A stretch of 23,966 bases of DNA from UBA4615 sp044359175 (GTDB lineage: Bacteria > Pseudomonadota > Gammaproteobacteria > Burkholderiales > Burkholderiaceae_E). The stretch covers positions 1-23,966 of the forward strand of contig JBIKMO010000038.1 of the NCBI GenBank assembly GCA_044359175.1, in the 5' to 3' direction. The notes beneath the pieces are model-generated. The model was not told the origin of the DNA and did not search any database. It saw only the letters and a program-made list of their open reading frames with translations. The stretch's first letter is position 1. Each line of letters starts with the position of its first letter. Both the position numbers and the translations under genes were made by a program. Shown in pieces: positions 7,902-18,405 of the stretch.

Positions 7902-8570
7902 ATGACCTTCAACAGCCTGGTCGAGGACCTGGTCGACGCTCACCTGGCGCAGCGCCAGTCGCCGCAGGGCCTCGGCATGGTCCCGATCGTGATCGAGCAG
8001 AGCGGCCGGGGCGAGCGCGCCTACGACATCTACTCCCGCCTGCTGCGCGAGCGCGTGATCTTCCTGGTCGGACCGGTGATGGACCAGACCGCCAACCTCG
8101 TGGTCGCGCAGCTGCTGTTTCTCGAGTCGGAGAACCCCGACAAGGACATCAGCCTGTACATCAATTCGCCGGGCGGCTCGGTGTCGGCCGGGCTCGCGAT
8201 GTTCGACACCATGCGCTTCATCAAGCCCGACGTGTCGACGCTGTGCATGGGTATTGCGGCCAGCATGGGCGCGTTCCTGCTGGCCGCCGGCTCGAAGGGC
8301 AAGCGCTTCGCGCTGCCCAACTCGCGGATCATGATCCACCAGCCGTCGGGCGGAGCGCAGGGCCAGGCGTCGGACATCGAGATCCAGGCCAAGGAGATCT
8401 TGTACCTGCGCGAACGTCTGAACCGCCTGCTGGCCGAGGCGACCGGACAGCCGGTCGAACGCATCGTTCGCGACACCGACCGGGACAACTTCCTCTCCGC
8501 GGAAGATGCGGTAAGCTACGGATTGATCGACCGGATCCTGGTCAGCCGGAACGAAGCCGCCGCCGCGTGA
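7902..8570 (+). CDS. clpP: ClpP, ATP-dependent Clp protease proteolytic subunit
   Basis: Predicted 222-residue serine protease that assembles into a 14-subunit barrel and degrades substrates fed by ClpX or ClpA. The catalytic triad is complete: Ser121 in GIAASMGAF, His146 in MIHQP and Asp195 in DTDRDNF, with spacings identical to E. coli ClpP. The N-terminus up to about residue 26 carries the region normally removed by self-processing; MVPIVIEQSGRGERAYDIYSRLL then begins the conserved core. The ATG at 7902 has a GAGAGGA ribosome-binding site eight bases upstream. The gene is 17 nt after tig and 57 nt before clpX, with a strong hairpin in the latter gap. Confidence 0.98.
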   Translation: MTFNSLVEDLVDAHLAQRQSPQGLGMVPIVIEQSGRGERAYDIYSRLLRERVIFLVGPVMDQTANLVVAQLLFLESENPDKDISLYINSPGGSVSAGLAMFDTMRFIKPDVSTLCMGIAASMGAFLLAAGSKGKRFALPNSRIMIHQPSGGAQGQASDIEIQAKEILYLRERLNRLLAEATGQPVERIVRDTDRDNFLSAEDAVSYGLIDRILVSRNEAAAA

Positions 8571-8577
8571 CGCGGCC

Positions 8578-8604
8578 CCGTGCCCGCAACGCGGGCGGGC
8601 ACGG
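8578..8604 (+). other. Strong hairpin between clpP and clpX
   Basis: CCGTGCCCGC (8578-8587) and GCGGGCACGG (8595-8604) are perfect complements: a 10-bp GC-rich stem with a 7-base loop, lying between the clpP stop and the clpX ribosome-binding site. There is no T-run after it, so a full intrinsic terminator is unlikely. An mRNA stabiliser protecting the 3' end of clpP mRNA, or a partial attenuator setting the clpP:clpX ratio, is possible. Confidence 0.6.
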
Positions 8605-8627
8605 ACCGGTCTCCCGTCGGAGTCGCC

Positions 8628-9890
<1,263 letters not shown>

Positions 9891-9922
9891 GGCGCGCCGC
9901 TCCGACGCGGGCGCCTCACCGC

Positions 9923-9942
9923 CGGTCGGCTTCGGCCGACCG
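9923..9942 (+). terminator. UUCG-capped hairpin downstream of clpX
   Basis: CGGTCGGC (9923-9930) and GCCGACCG (9935-9942) form an 8-bp perfect stem closed by a UUCG tetraloop, an exceptionally stable RNA hairpin, 32 bases after the clpX stop. No T-run follows, so it may act as a 3'-end stabiliser or as an imperfect terminator for the tig-clpP-clpX unit. The rest of the clpX-lon gap up to the heat-shock promoter shows nothing else I can name. Confidence 0.5.
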
Positions 9943-10082
9943 CTGCACTGCGGGATCCTCAGACGTGTGCGACCGCGACCCGTCGGCTGCGAGGGGCCCG
10001 CCGAATCGAGCATCCTCAACCAGGTTTTTCCGCCCTTGGCCAGCATCGGGCCGTCGGTCGGCGCGCCGTGAATGGGCGTATG

Positions 10083-10110
10083 CTTGAAACGCTCGTTGGC
10101 GGCCTCATGT
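10083..10110 (+). promoter_or_regulatory. Sigma32 (RpoH) heat-shock promoter of lon
   Basis: CTTGAAA at 10083-10089 is a perfect -35 box for sigma32. After a 13-base spacer, CCTCATGT at 10103-10110 differs at one base from the CCCCATNT -10 consensus. Transcription would begin near 10117, leaving a leader of about 33 nt before the lon ATG. lon is an established sigma32 target in proteobacteria, so position and family agree. Confidence 0.8.
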
Positions 10111-10149
10111 GCCGATCAGAACGTAGCCCCTCCTTCAGGAAGACTGTTC

Positions 10150-12588
<2,439 letters not shown>

Positions 12589-12607
12589 CGGGCAGGTGGC
12601 AGTCGGC

Positions 12608-12637
12608 TTGCAGCCGCGGGGGCCGATGCGCTACACT
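12608..12637 (+). promoter_or_regulatory. Promoter of the tRNA-Val/tRNA-Asp unit
   Basis: TTGCAG at 12608-12613 and TACACT at 12632-12637, spaced by 18 bases, resemble a sigma70 promoter. It sits just after the lon stop and ends 25 bases before the first tRNA, as expected for a short tRNA precursor leader. Confidence 0.6.
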
Positions 12638-12662
12638 AGTGGACTTCGCCAGACGCCTCCCA

Positions 12663-12738
12663 GGGTGCTTAGCTCAGTGGGTAGAGCGGCGCCCTTACAA
12701 GGCGTAGGTCGGGAGTTCGAGCCTCTCAGCACCCACCA
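12663..12738 (+). tRNA. tRNA-Val (anticodon UAC)
   Basis: A 76-nt tRNA. Acceptor stem GGGTGCT pairs with AGCACCC at 12728-12734, then discriminator A and encoded CCA. The D-arm carries AGCTCAGTGGGTAGAGC, the anticodon loop CTTACAA gives TAC, and the T-arm has GTTCGAG. It is the first of a two-tRNA transcript with tRNA-Asp 20 bases downstream. Confidence 0.96.
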
Positions 12739-12758
12739 CCGCGGCGATGCAGGGTCCA

Positions 12759-12835
12759 GGAGTGGTAGTTCAGTCGGTTAGAATACCGGCCTGTCACGCC
12801 GGGGGTCGCGGGTTCGAGTCCCGTCCACTCCGCCA
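12759..12835 (+). tRNA. tRNA-Asp (anticodon GUC)
   Basis: A 77-nt tRNA. Acceptor stem GGAGTGG pairs with CCACTCC at 12825-12831, followed by discriminator G and encoded CCA. The anticodon arm is CCGGC, loop CTGTCAC, GCCGG, giving GTC. The D-arm and a GGTTCGAGTCC T-arm are normal. An intrinsic terminator follows 17 bases later. Confidence 0.96.
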
Positions 12836-12851
12836 AATCGACGACGCAAGC

Positions 12852-12879
12852 AGGGGCGAACGCGAGTTCGCCCCTTTTT
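12852..12879 (+). terminator. Intrinsic terminator after tRNA-Asp
   Basis: AGGGGCGAAC (12852-12861), loop GCGA, GTTCGCCCCT (12866-12875): a 10-bp perfect stem whose 3' arm runs into a five-T tract ending at 12879. This is the clearest rho-independent terminator in the window. It closes the tRNA transcript only 17 bases before the ppiD start codon. Confidence 0.9.
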
Positions 12880-12896
12880 GCTGGTGAGCCAAGCCC

Positions 12897-14798
12897 ATGT
12901 TCGACCTCTTTCGAAAACGCCAGCGGCTGATGATGCTGGTGCTGCTGGTCCTGGTCTTTCCGGCTTTCGTGTTCTGGGGCATCTCGGGGTACGACGGCAT
13001 GATCGGCAGGGAGCCGCCGCTCGCCACCGTCGGCGGACAGCCGATCACGCAACGCGAGTTCGACGACGCGCAGCGGCAGCAGCTCGAGCGATTGCGCCAG
13101 ATGCTGGGCGGCGGCGCCGATCCCAAGCTGTTCGACACCCCTGAAGCGCGGACCGAACTGCTCGATGGGTTGATCGCGCAGCGCGCGGTCGCCCTGGAGA
13201 GCGTCGCCCGCCGCGTGCACGTGAGCGACGCGCAGCTGCGCGAGGCGATCCTTTCCCTGCCGGGCCTGAAGCGGGACGACGGCTCCTTCGACGCCGATCG
13301 CTACAAGGCGCTGCTCGGACAGCAGAACCTGAGCGCCGCCGGCTTCGAGGCGCAGCTGCGGGGCGATCTCGCGCTGCAGGCGCTGCCCGAGTCGGTACAG
13401 GCTACGGCAATCGTGCCGCGGGCGGTGCTCGATCGGATTGCGACCATGCAGGAGGAGCGTCGCGAGGTGCGCGAGCTTCGGTTCTCAGCGGAGTCCTTCG
13501 CGGCGCGGGTCACGCCCACCGATGAACAGATCGCCTCATATTACGAGACGAATGCCTCGGCCTTCGAGACCGCGGAGAGCGCACGCATCGAGTACGTGGT
13601 GCTGGATCGCGAGGCGCTGGCGGCGCGAATCCAGGTGGGCAGCGAAGACCTGCGGTCGTACTACGATCAGAACCGTACGCGGTTCGGAACGCCCGAGGAA
13701 CGACGCGCCAGCCACATCCTGATCAAGGCCGGACCGCAGGCCAAAGCGAACGCCGAGGCGCTGTTCGACAAACTCAAGACGGACCCGGGCCGCTTCGAGG
13801 CGCTCGCACGGTCCAGCTCGGATGACCCGGGCTCGGCGGGGCAGGGGGGCGATCTGGGATTCTTCGGTCGCGGCATGATGGTCAAGCCCTTCGCCGACGC
13901 GGTGTTCTCGATGAAGGAGGGCGAGCTGCGCGGTCCGATCGAGACCGAGTTCGGGCAGCACATCATCCGTCTGACCGGCATCCGGCCGGCCACCGAGAAG
14001 CCGTTCGAGGCGGTCCGGGCGGAGATCGAACGCGAGGTTCGTGTCCAACTGGCGGCGCGCCAATTCGCAGAGGCCGCCGAGAGCTTCACCAATACCGTCT
14101 ACGAGCAGCCCGACTCGCTGAAGCCGGCAGCCGACAAGTACGGCTTGCCGATCCTCAGCGCGGACTCGGTGGGCCGCGCACCTGCGCCCGACGCGGCGCC
14201 GGGCAGCCCGCTCGCCAGCGCACGGCTGCTCGCCGCGGTTTTCGGCGAGGATGCATTGCGCAACAAGCGCAACACCGAGGCGACCGAGATCGCTCCGGGC
14301 CGGCTGGCCGCCGCGCGAGTGGTCGAGTACCGACCCGCCCAGCGCAAGCCGCTTGCCGAAGTCAGGGACACCGTACGCGAACGCGTGGTGAGGCAGGAGT
14401 CCGCGAAGCTCGCCAAGCAGGCCGGGGAGGCGCGGCTCGCCGAACTCAAGGGGGGCAAGGTGGATGAGTCCGGGTTCGCACCGGCGCGGCGGATCTCGCG
14501 CGGCGACCCTGCTGGCCTGGCGCCGGCGGTGCTCGAAGCTGCCTTCCGGCTCGCGAGTGACACGGTGCCCGCGTACACCGGGATCGATCTGGGGGCGCAG
14601 GGCTACGCGGTCGTGCTGCTCGCCAAGGTCGAGCCACCGACCGAGGCTCAGATCGCGCAGCGCCGCGCGGCCCTCGAGAGTCAGCTCGGCCGCCTGCTGT
14701 CCCAGCAGGAGGTCGTCGACTACGTGGACGCGCTGAAGGCCCGATCCCAGGTCACACGCAACGTCGGTCGGTTGGTGCGTACGAGCGATTCGCGCTGA
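12897..14798 (+). CDS. ppiD: PpiD-like SurA N-terminal/parvulin periplasmic folding factor
   Basis: Predicted 633-residue peptidyl-prolyl isomerase/chaperone, anchored in the inner membrane and facing the periplasm, assisting outer-membrane and secreted protein folding. A short cytosolic N-terminus (MFDLFRKRQR) leads into one membrane helix at about residues 11-29. A SurA-like chaperone region follows (VGGQPITQREFDDAQR from about 45). One parvulin domain lies at about 269-361, with the family signature RRASHILI, SSDDPGSAGQGGDLGFFGRG and FGQHIIRLTGI. The C-terminal PpiD-specific region runs to the end. Length matches PpiD. The ATG has only a weak GGTGAG upstream. Because a terminator ends 17 bases before the ATG, ppiD must be expressed by readthrough from the tRNA unit or from a very close promoter that I cannot identify. 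Confidence 0.93.
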   Translation: MFDLFRKRQRLMMLVLLVLVFPAFVFWGISGYDGMIGREPPLATVGGQPITQREFDDAQRQQLERLRQMLGGGADPKLFDTPEARTELLDGLIAQRAVALESVARRVHVSDAQLREAILSLPGLKRDDGSFDADRYKALLGQQNLSAAGFEAQLRGDLALQALPESVQATAIVPRAVLDRIATMQEERREVRELRFSAESFAARVTPTDEQIASYYETNASAFETAESARIEYVVLDREALAARIQVGSEDLRSYYDQNRTRFGTPEERRASHILIKAGPQAKANAEALFDKLKTDPGRFEALARSSSDDPGSAGQGGDLGFFGRGMMVKPFADAVFSMKEGELRGPIETEFGQHIIRLTGIRPATEKPFEAVRAEIEREVRVQLAARQFAEAAESFTNTVYEQPDSLKPAADKYGLPILSADSVGRAPAPDAAPGSPLASARLLAAVFGEDALRNKRNTEATEIAPGRLAAARVVEYRPAQRKPLAEVRDTVRERVVRQESAKLAKQAGEARLAELKGGKVDESGFAPARRISRGDPAGLAPAVLEAAFRLASDTVPAYTGIDLGAQGYAVVLLAKVEPPTEAQIAQRRAALESQLGRLLSQQEVVDYVDALKARSQVTRNVGRLVRTSDSR

Positions 14799-14812
14799 AG
14801 CCCGACCAGCGC

Positions 14813-15883
14813 TCAGCGGCCCGCGGATAGGTCGCGCAGCGCACGTGCGGCGACGTCGATCGCATCCGGGTCGGCGCCGGACAGCCGAATCCGTGGCGCA
14901 TCTGCGAGCTGCCCGAAGTTGCGTCGCATCGAGCGGTCGTAGCTCGGGTCGTAGTGCTCGAGCAGCAGCCGCTCGACCAGATCCGACCAACGCCCTGCCT
15001 CGGCGAGCGCCTTCCATTCGCCAACCCGTGCCGATCCGTGCAACGGCACGAGGCACTCGAGCAGCGCGAGCAGCCCCGGCGGGTCGGAGCGAAAGTGCCC
15101 ATACTCCTCGAGCAGCAGACGGCCGCGTATCGCCGTGTCGGCGTCGATCACGCACACGGGCGACGCTCGCATCGCGATGATCAGTGCCTCGGGCACCTGG
15201 CAGCGCCCGACCTTTCGGCTCTCGGACTCCACGAAGACCGGGCGGGACGCATCGAACGTGCGCAGCTGGTCCCAGATCATCGACTCGAAGCGCTTTTGGC
15301 TCGGCTGCGTCGCCTGCGGCAGCGCACCGAGCACCGACCCACGATGACTCGCGAGCATCTCCAGATCGAGCACCTGCTCGCCGAACTCGGCCAGACGCAC
15401 GAGCAGTCGGCTCTTCGCGCAGCCGGTGCGGCCGCCGACGACCACGAACCGCAGCGTCGCCGGTTTCTGCCCGAGCGCGTCGACCACGTGGCGGCGAAAC
15501 GCCCGGTAGCCACCCTCCAGCACCGTCGTATGCCAGCCGATCCGCGCCAGTACGGTCGCGAGCGCACCCGATCGGTTACCCCCGCGCCAGCAGTAGACGA
15601 GGGGTCGCCAGTGACGGTCCCGGTCCGCGAATTGGCGCTCGATCGCATCGGCGATGTTGCGCGCGACCAGCGGCGCGCCCAGTCGCTTGGCCTCGAACGC
15701 CCCGAGAGTCGCGTTCGCCAGACCGACGCGCTCCCGCTCGCGGTCATCGAGCACCGGCACGCTGATCGCCCCCGGCAGGTGATCCTCCGCGTACTCCAGC
15801 GGACTGCGCGCGTCCACGATCGTTCCGAAGCCCGACAGGCCCGCGATCACCCGATCGATCGGCAGCAGCACCGGATCCTTCAT
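14813..15883 (-). CDS. mnmH: MnmH (SelU/YbbB), tRNA 2-selenouridine synthase
   Basis: Predicted 356-residue enzyme that replaces sulphur by selenium at the wobble 2-thiouridine of certain tRNAs, using selenophosphate and a geranylated intermediate. The N-terminal rhodanese domain (about 5-135) has the catalytic Cys98 in VYCWRGGNRSG, equivalent to E. coli Cys97. The C-terminal P-loop domain begins near 145 and carries GGRTGCAKSRLL; Lys157 and Ser158 are kept, but the Gly that normally precedes the Lys is Ala156. SHRGSVLG (179-186) and FVESESRKVG (in the second half) are typical of the family. It converges on ppiD, leaving 14 bases between the stops, and is divergent from the DUF1178 gene. No selD or other selenium gene is present in the window. 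Confidence 0.93.
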   Translation of the reverse strand: MKDPVLLPIDRVIAGLSGFGTIVDARSPLEYAEDHLPGAISVPVLDDRERERVGLANATLGAFEAKRLGAPLVARNIADAIERQFADRDRHWRPLVYCWRGGNRSGALATVLARIGWHTTVLEGGYRAFRRHVVDALGQKPATLRFVVVGGRTGCAKSRLLVRLAEFGEQVLDLEMLASHRGSVLGALPQATQPSQKRFESMIWDQLRTFDASRPVFVESESRKVGRCQVPEALIIAMRASPVCVIDADTAIRGRLLLEEYGHFRSDPPGLLALLECLVPLHGSARVGEWKALAEAGRWSDLVERLLLEHYDPSYDRSMRRNFGQLADAPRIRLSGADPDAIDVAARALRDLSAGR

Positions 15884-15922
15884 CGCGGATCCGACCGCGG
15901 GGTGCGCGCCGATGTCATGCCG

Positions 15923-15928
15923 TACAAT
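15923..15928 (+). promoter_or_regulatory. Candidate -10 box of the DUF1178 gene
   Basis: TACAAT ends 20 bases before the ATG of the DUF1178 gene, in the 65-base gap between two divergent genes. A matching -35 is not obvious, so this is a partial match only. Confidence 0.4.
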
Positions 15929-15948
15929 CGCCCATCCGAGCGGCAGTC

Positions 15949-16401
15949 ATGAAAGTCTTCAATCTCGCCTGCGAGCACGATCACCGATTCGAAGGTTGGT
16001 TTGGCTCGGCGGAGGACTACGAAGGACAGCTGTCGCGCGGCCTGGTCGGCTGCCCGGTCTGCGACAGCCGAGCGATCCGCAAGCTGCTCGCGGCCCCGCG
16101 GCTGAATCTGTCCGGCGCGGTCGAACCGCGGGCCGCGCAGCCCGCCGCCCCGCCCGACCCCCGCACCGATCCGCGGGCGCTCCAGACGATGTTCATGAAG
16201 ATGGCGCGCGCGCTGATCGAGAACACCGAGGATGTCGGCACGCGCTTCGCAGAGGAGGCACGGCGCATCCATCACCAGGAAGCCCCGGCGCGCGGCATCC
16301 GCGGCGTCGCTTCCCCCGAAGAGACCCGCGAGTTGGCCGACGAGGGGATCGAGGTGTTCTCGTTCCCGCTGCCGGCCGCGCTGAAGGAACCGCTCCAATG
16401 A
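15949..16401 (+). CDS. DUF1178 family protein, putative zinc-binding
   Basis: Predicted 150-residue cytosolic protein of a conserved family with no established function. The start MKVFNLACEHDHRFEGWF and the later CPVC are the recognisable DUF1178 signature. Cys8, His10, His12, Cys35 and Cys38 form a plausible zinc-ribbon site. The middle (about 60-75) is a Pro/Ala-rich linker, followed by a helical segment (RALQTMFMKMARALIENTEDVG, 76-97). The C-terminus has ETRELADEGIEVFSFPLP, also conserved in the family. It stands alone, divergent from mnmH, and its stop is 4 bases from the stop of the convergent GST gene. Family assignment is from remembered signatures; a metal-binding role is inference. 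Confidence 0.88.
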   Translation: MKVFNLACEHDHRFEGWFGSAEDYEGQLSRGLVGCPVCDSRAIRKLLAAPRLNLSGAVEPRAAQPAAPPDPRTDPRALQTMFMKMARALIENTEDVGTRFAEEARRIHHQEAPARGIRGVASPEETRELADEGIEVFSFPLPAALKEPLQ

Positions 16402-16405
16402 CCGA

Positions 16406-17059
16406 TCAGCGTGGCGGCTGCCCCGCCGGCCGCGCCCGGTCCGCGAGTACCTGCACGCCACGCTGCACGGCCGGCCGATTGCCGATCGCCTCGAACCACG
16501 CCCTGACGTTCGGATAGCGGCCGATGTCCACGCCGTGGTTCTGCGGCGAACGCAGCCACGGCCAGATCGCGACGTCTGCGATCGAGTACTCCTTGCCCGC
16601 GACGTAGTCGTTGGTCGCGAGGCGCCGGTCGAGGACACCGTACAGGCGGTTCGCCTCAGCGGTGTAGCGGTCGATCGCGTACGGGACCCGCTCCTTGGCG
16701 AAGACCCGGAAGTGGCCCGCCTGGCCGAGCATCGGGCCGAGACCGCCCATCTGGAACATCAGCCACTGCAGCGCCTCGTACCGGCCGCGGACCGACTTCG
16801 GCAGGAACCGGCCGGTCTTGCCGGCGAGGTAGATCAGGATCGCCCCGGATTCGAACAGCGAGATCGGCTCGCCATCCGGACCGTCAGGATCGACGATCGC
16901 GGGGATCTTGCCGTTCGGGCTGATCGCGACGAACCCTGGCGCGCTCTGCTCGCCGGCACCGATGTCCACGGCATGCACCGCGTACGGCAGCCCGCACTCC
17001 TCGAGCATGATGTGGACCTTGTGGCCGTTCGGCGTCGGCCAGGTGTAGACGTCGATCAT
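16406..17059 (-). CDS. Nu-class glutathione S-transferase, YfcG/YghU-like
   Basis: Predicted 217-residue GST-fold protein. The N-terminal thioredoxin-like domain begins MIDVYTWPTPNGHKVHIML; Thr9 and Asn11 match the glutathione-activating residues of E. coli YfcG. The NGKIPAIVDPDG and LFESGAILIYLA segments form the glutathione site. A helical C-terminal domain (about 90-205) contains YSIADVAIWPW. Family members act mainly as disulfide-bond reductases and organic-hydroperoxide reductases rather than classic transferases. The ATG at 17059 is chosen because it gives the family N-terminus; an upstream in-frame extension overlaps the next gene. It is the last gene of a cluster with the acyl-CoA dehydrogenase 43 bases upstream, suggesting a role in handling reactive products of lipid metabolism (inference). 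Confidence 0.92.
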   Translation of the reverse strand: MIDVYTWPTPNGHKVHIMLEECGLPYAVHAVDIGAGEQSAPGFVAISPNGKIPAIVDPDGPDGEPISLFESGAILIYLAGKTGRFLPKSVRGRYEALQWLMFQMGGLGPMLGQAGHFRVFAKERVPYAIDRYTAEANRLYGVLDRRLATNDYVAGKEYSIADVAIWPWLRSPQNHGVDIGRYPNVRAWFEAIGNRPAVQRGVQVLADRARPAGQPPR

Positions 17060-17102
17060 CGTTCGGTGGCTCCGGTCAGTGGTAGGCGGTACGGTCCGGT
17101 CC

Positions 17103-18371
17103 TCAGGACCCACGGGTGATCGGCATCGCGATCGCGTCACGCGCCCCGGGCACCGTCGCGTGCTTGCCGAGCTCCAGCTTGGCGATCGCGGCGCGGTGCA
17201 CTTCGTCCGGACCGTCGGCGAACCGCAGGGTGCGCTGGTGCGCGTACATGTTGGCGAGTGGCGTGACCTGCGAGATACCCGCGCCACCGTGGGCCTGCAT
17301 CGCCCAGTCGATGATCTGGCAGGCCATGTTCGGCGCGATCACCTTGATCATCGCGATCTCGGCACGGGCGATCTTGTTGCCGACCGTGTCCATCATGTAG
17401 GCCGCCTTCAGCGTCATCAGCCGCGCCTGGTCGATCATGCAGCGCGACTCCGCGATGCGCTCGTGCCAGATCGAGTGCTGAGAGATCGGCTTGCCGAAGG
17501 CCACGCGCGACATCAGGCGCTTGCACATCAACTCGAGCGCCCGCTCGGCCGCACCGATCGAGCGCATGCAGTGGTGGATCCGGCCGGGACCGAGCCGACC
17601 CTGGGCGATCTCGAAACCCCGGCCCTCGCCGAGCAGGATGTTGGACTTCGGCACACGAACGTTCTCGAGCGTGACCTCCATGTGACCATGGGGCGCGTCG
17701 TCGTATCCGAACACCGACAGGTGCCGCAGGATGGTGATCCCGGCGGTATCGGTGGGCACCACGATCATCGACTGCTGCTCGTGCCGACCGGCGTCCGGAT
17801 GGCTCTTGCCCATCACGATCAGCACCTTGCATCGCGGATCGCCGAGTCCTGAACTCCACCACTTCCGCCCGTTCAGCACGTAGTGGTCGCCGTCGGCACG
17901 GATCGATAGCTGAATGTTGGTCGCGTCCGAAGATGCGACCGCGGGCTCGGTCATGAGGAACGCCGATCGGATCTCGCCGCGCAGCAGCGGGTCCAGCCAC
18001 TGTCGCTTGATCTCCTCCGAGGCGTAGCGCTCGAGCGTCTCCATGTTGCCGGTGTCAGGCGCCGAGCAGTTGAACACCTCAGGCGCCCAGTGGACGCGCC
18101 CCATGATCTCGCACAGCGGTGCGTACTCGAGGTTGGTCAGGCCTTCGGGCACCCGCTTGGAGAACGGCAGGAACAGGTTCCAGAGGCCCGCCTTCCGGGC
18201 CGTGGGCTTGAGGTCCTCGATCACTCGCGTGGGGATCCATGCGTTGCCGGCACGGCGGTTGGCATCGACCTCGTGGTGGTACCGCTCCTCGTTCGGGTAG
18301 ACGTGGCGGTCCATGAAGTCCTTCAGGCGGTCCTGAAGCTCCTTGACTCGGGGAGAGAACTCGAAATCCAT
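17103..18371 (-). CDS. Acyl-CoA dehydrogenase, ACAD10/ACAD11 type
   Basis: Predicted 422-residue FAD enzyme. Motifs in order: N-terminal helical domain (about 1-130); middle-domain signature LMTEPAVASSDATN (139-152) and LNGRKWWSSG (166-175) around the flavin; C-terminal helices with LGPGRIHHCMRSIG (260-273) and QAHGGAGIS (359-367). At the catalytic-base position the text is RFADGPDEVHR, placing Asp386 where medium-chain enzymes have Glu; this ADGPDEVH form is shared with human ACAD10/11. Those enzymes and bacterial LvaC act on phosphorylated 4-hydroxyacyl-CoA rather than doing simple alpha,beta-dehydrogenation. The ATG has a perfect AGGAGG eight bases upstream. It lies 34 bases after the kinase gene. 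An ordinary long-chain acyl-CoA dehydrogenase role cannot be excluded. Confidence 0.94.
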   Translation of the reverse strand: MDFEFSPRVKELQDRLKDFMDRHVYPNEERYHHEVDANRRAGNAWIPTRVIEDLKPTARKAGLWNLFLPFSKRVPEGLTNLEYAPLCEIMGRVHWAPEVFNCSAPDTGNMETLERYASEEIKRQWLDPLLRGEIRSAFLMTEPAVASSDATNIQLSIRADGDHYVLNGRKWWSSGLGDPRCKVLIVMGKSHPDAGRHEQQSMIVVPTDTAGITILRHLSVFGYDDAPHGHMEVTLENVRVPKSNILLGEGRGFEIAQGRLGPGRIHHCMRSIGAAERALELMCKRLMSRVAFGKPISQHSIWHERIAESRCMIDQARLMTLKAAYMMDTVGNKIARAEIAMIKVIAPNMACQIIDWAMQAHGGAGISQVTPLANMYAHQRTLRFADGPDEVHRAAIAKLELGKHATVPGARDAIAMPITRGS

Positions 18372-18405
18372 CGCGGGATCCTCCTGGGTGTCGTCAGGTG
18401 TCGAA

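Noticed and set aside
10072..10149. Earlier in-frame start for lon
   Set aside because: It would put the sigma32 promoter inside the coding sequence and adds residues unlike any Lon N-terminus; ATG 10150 has the better ribosome-binding site.
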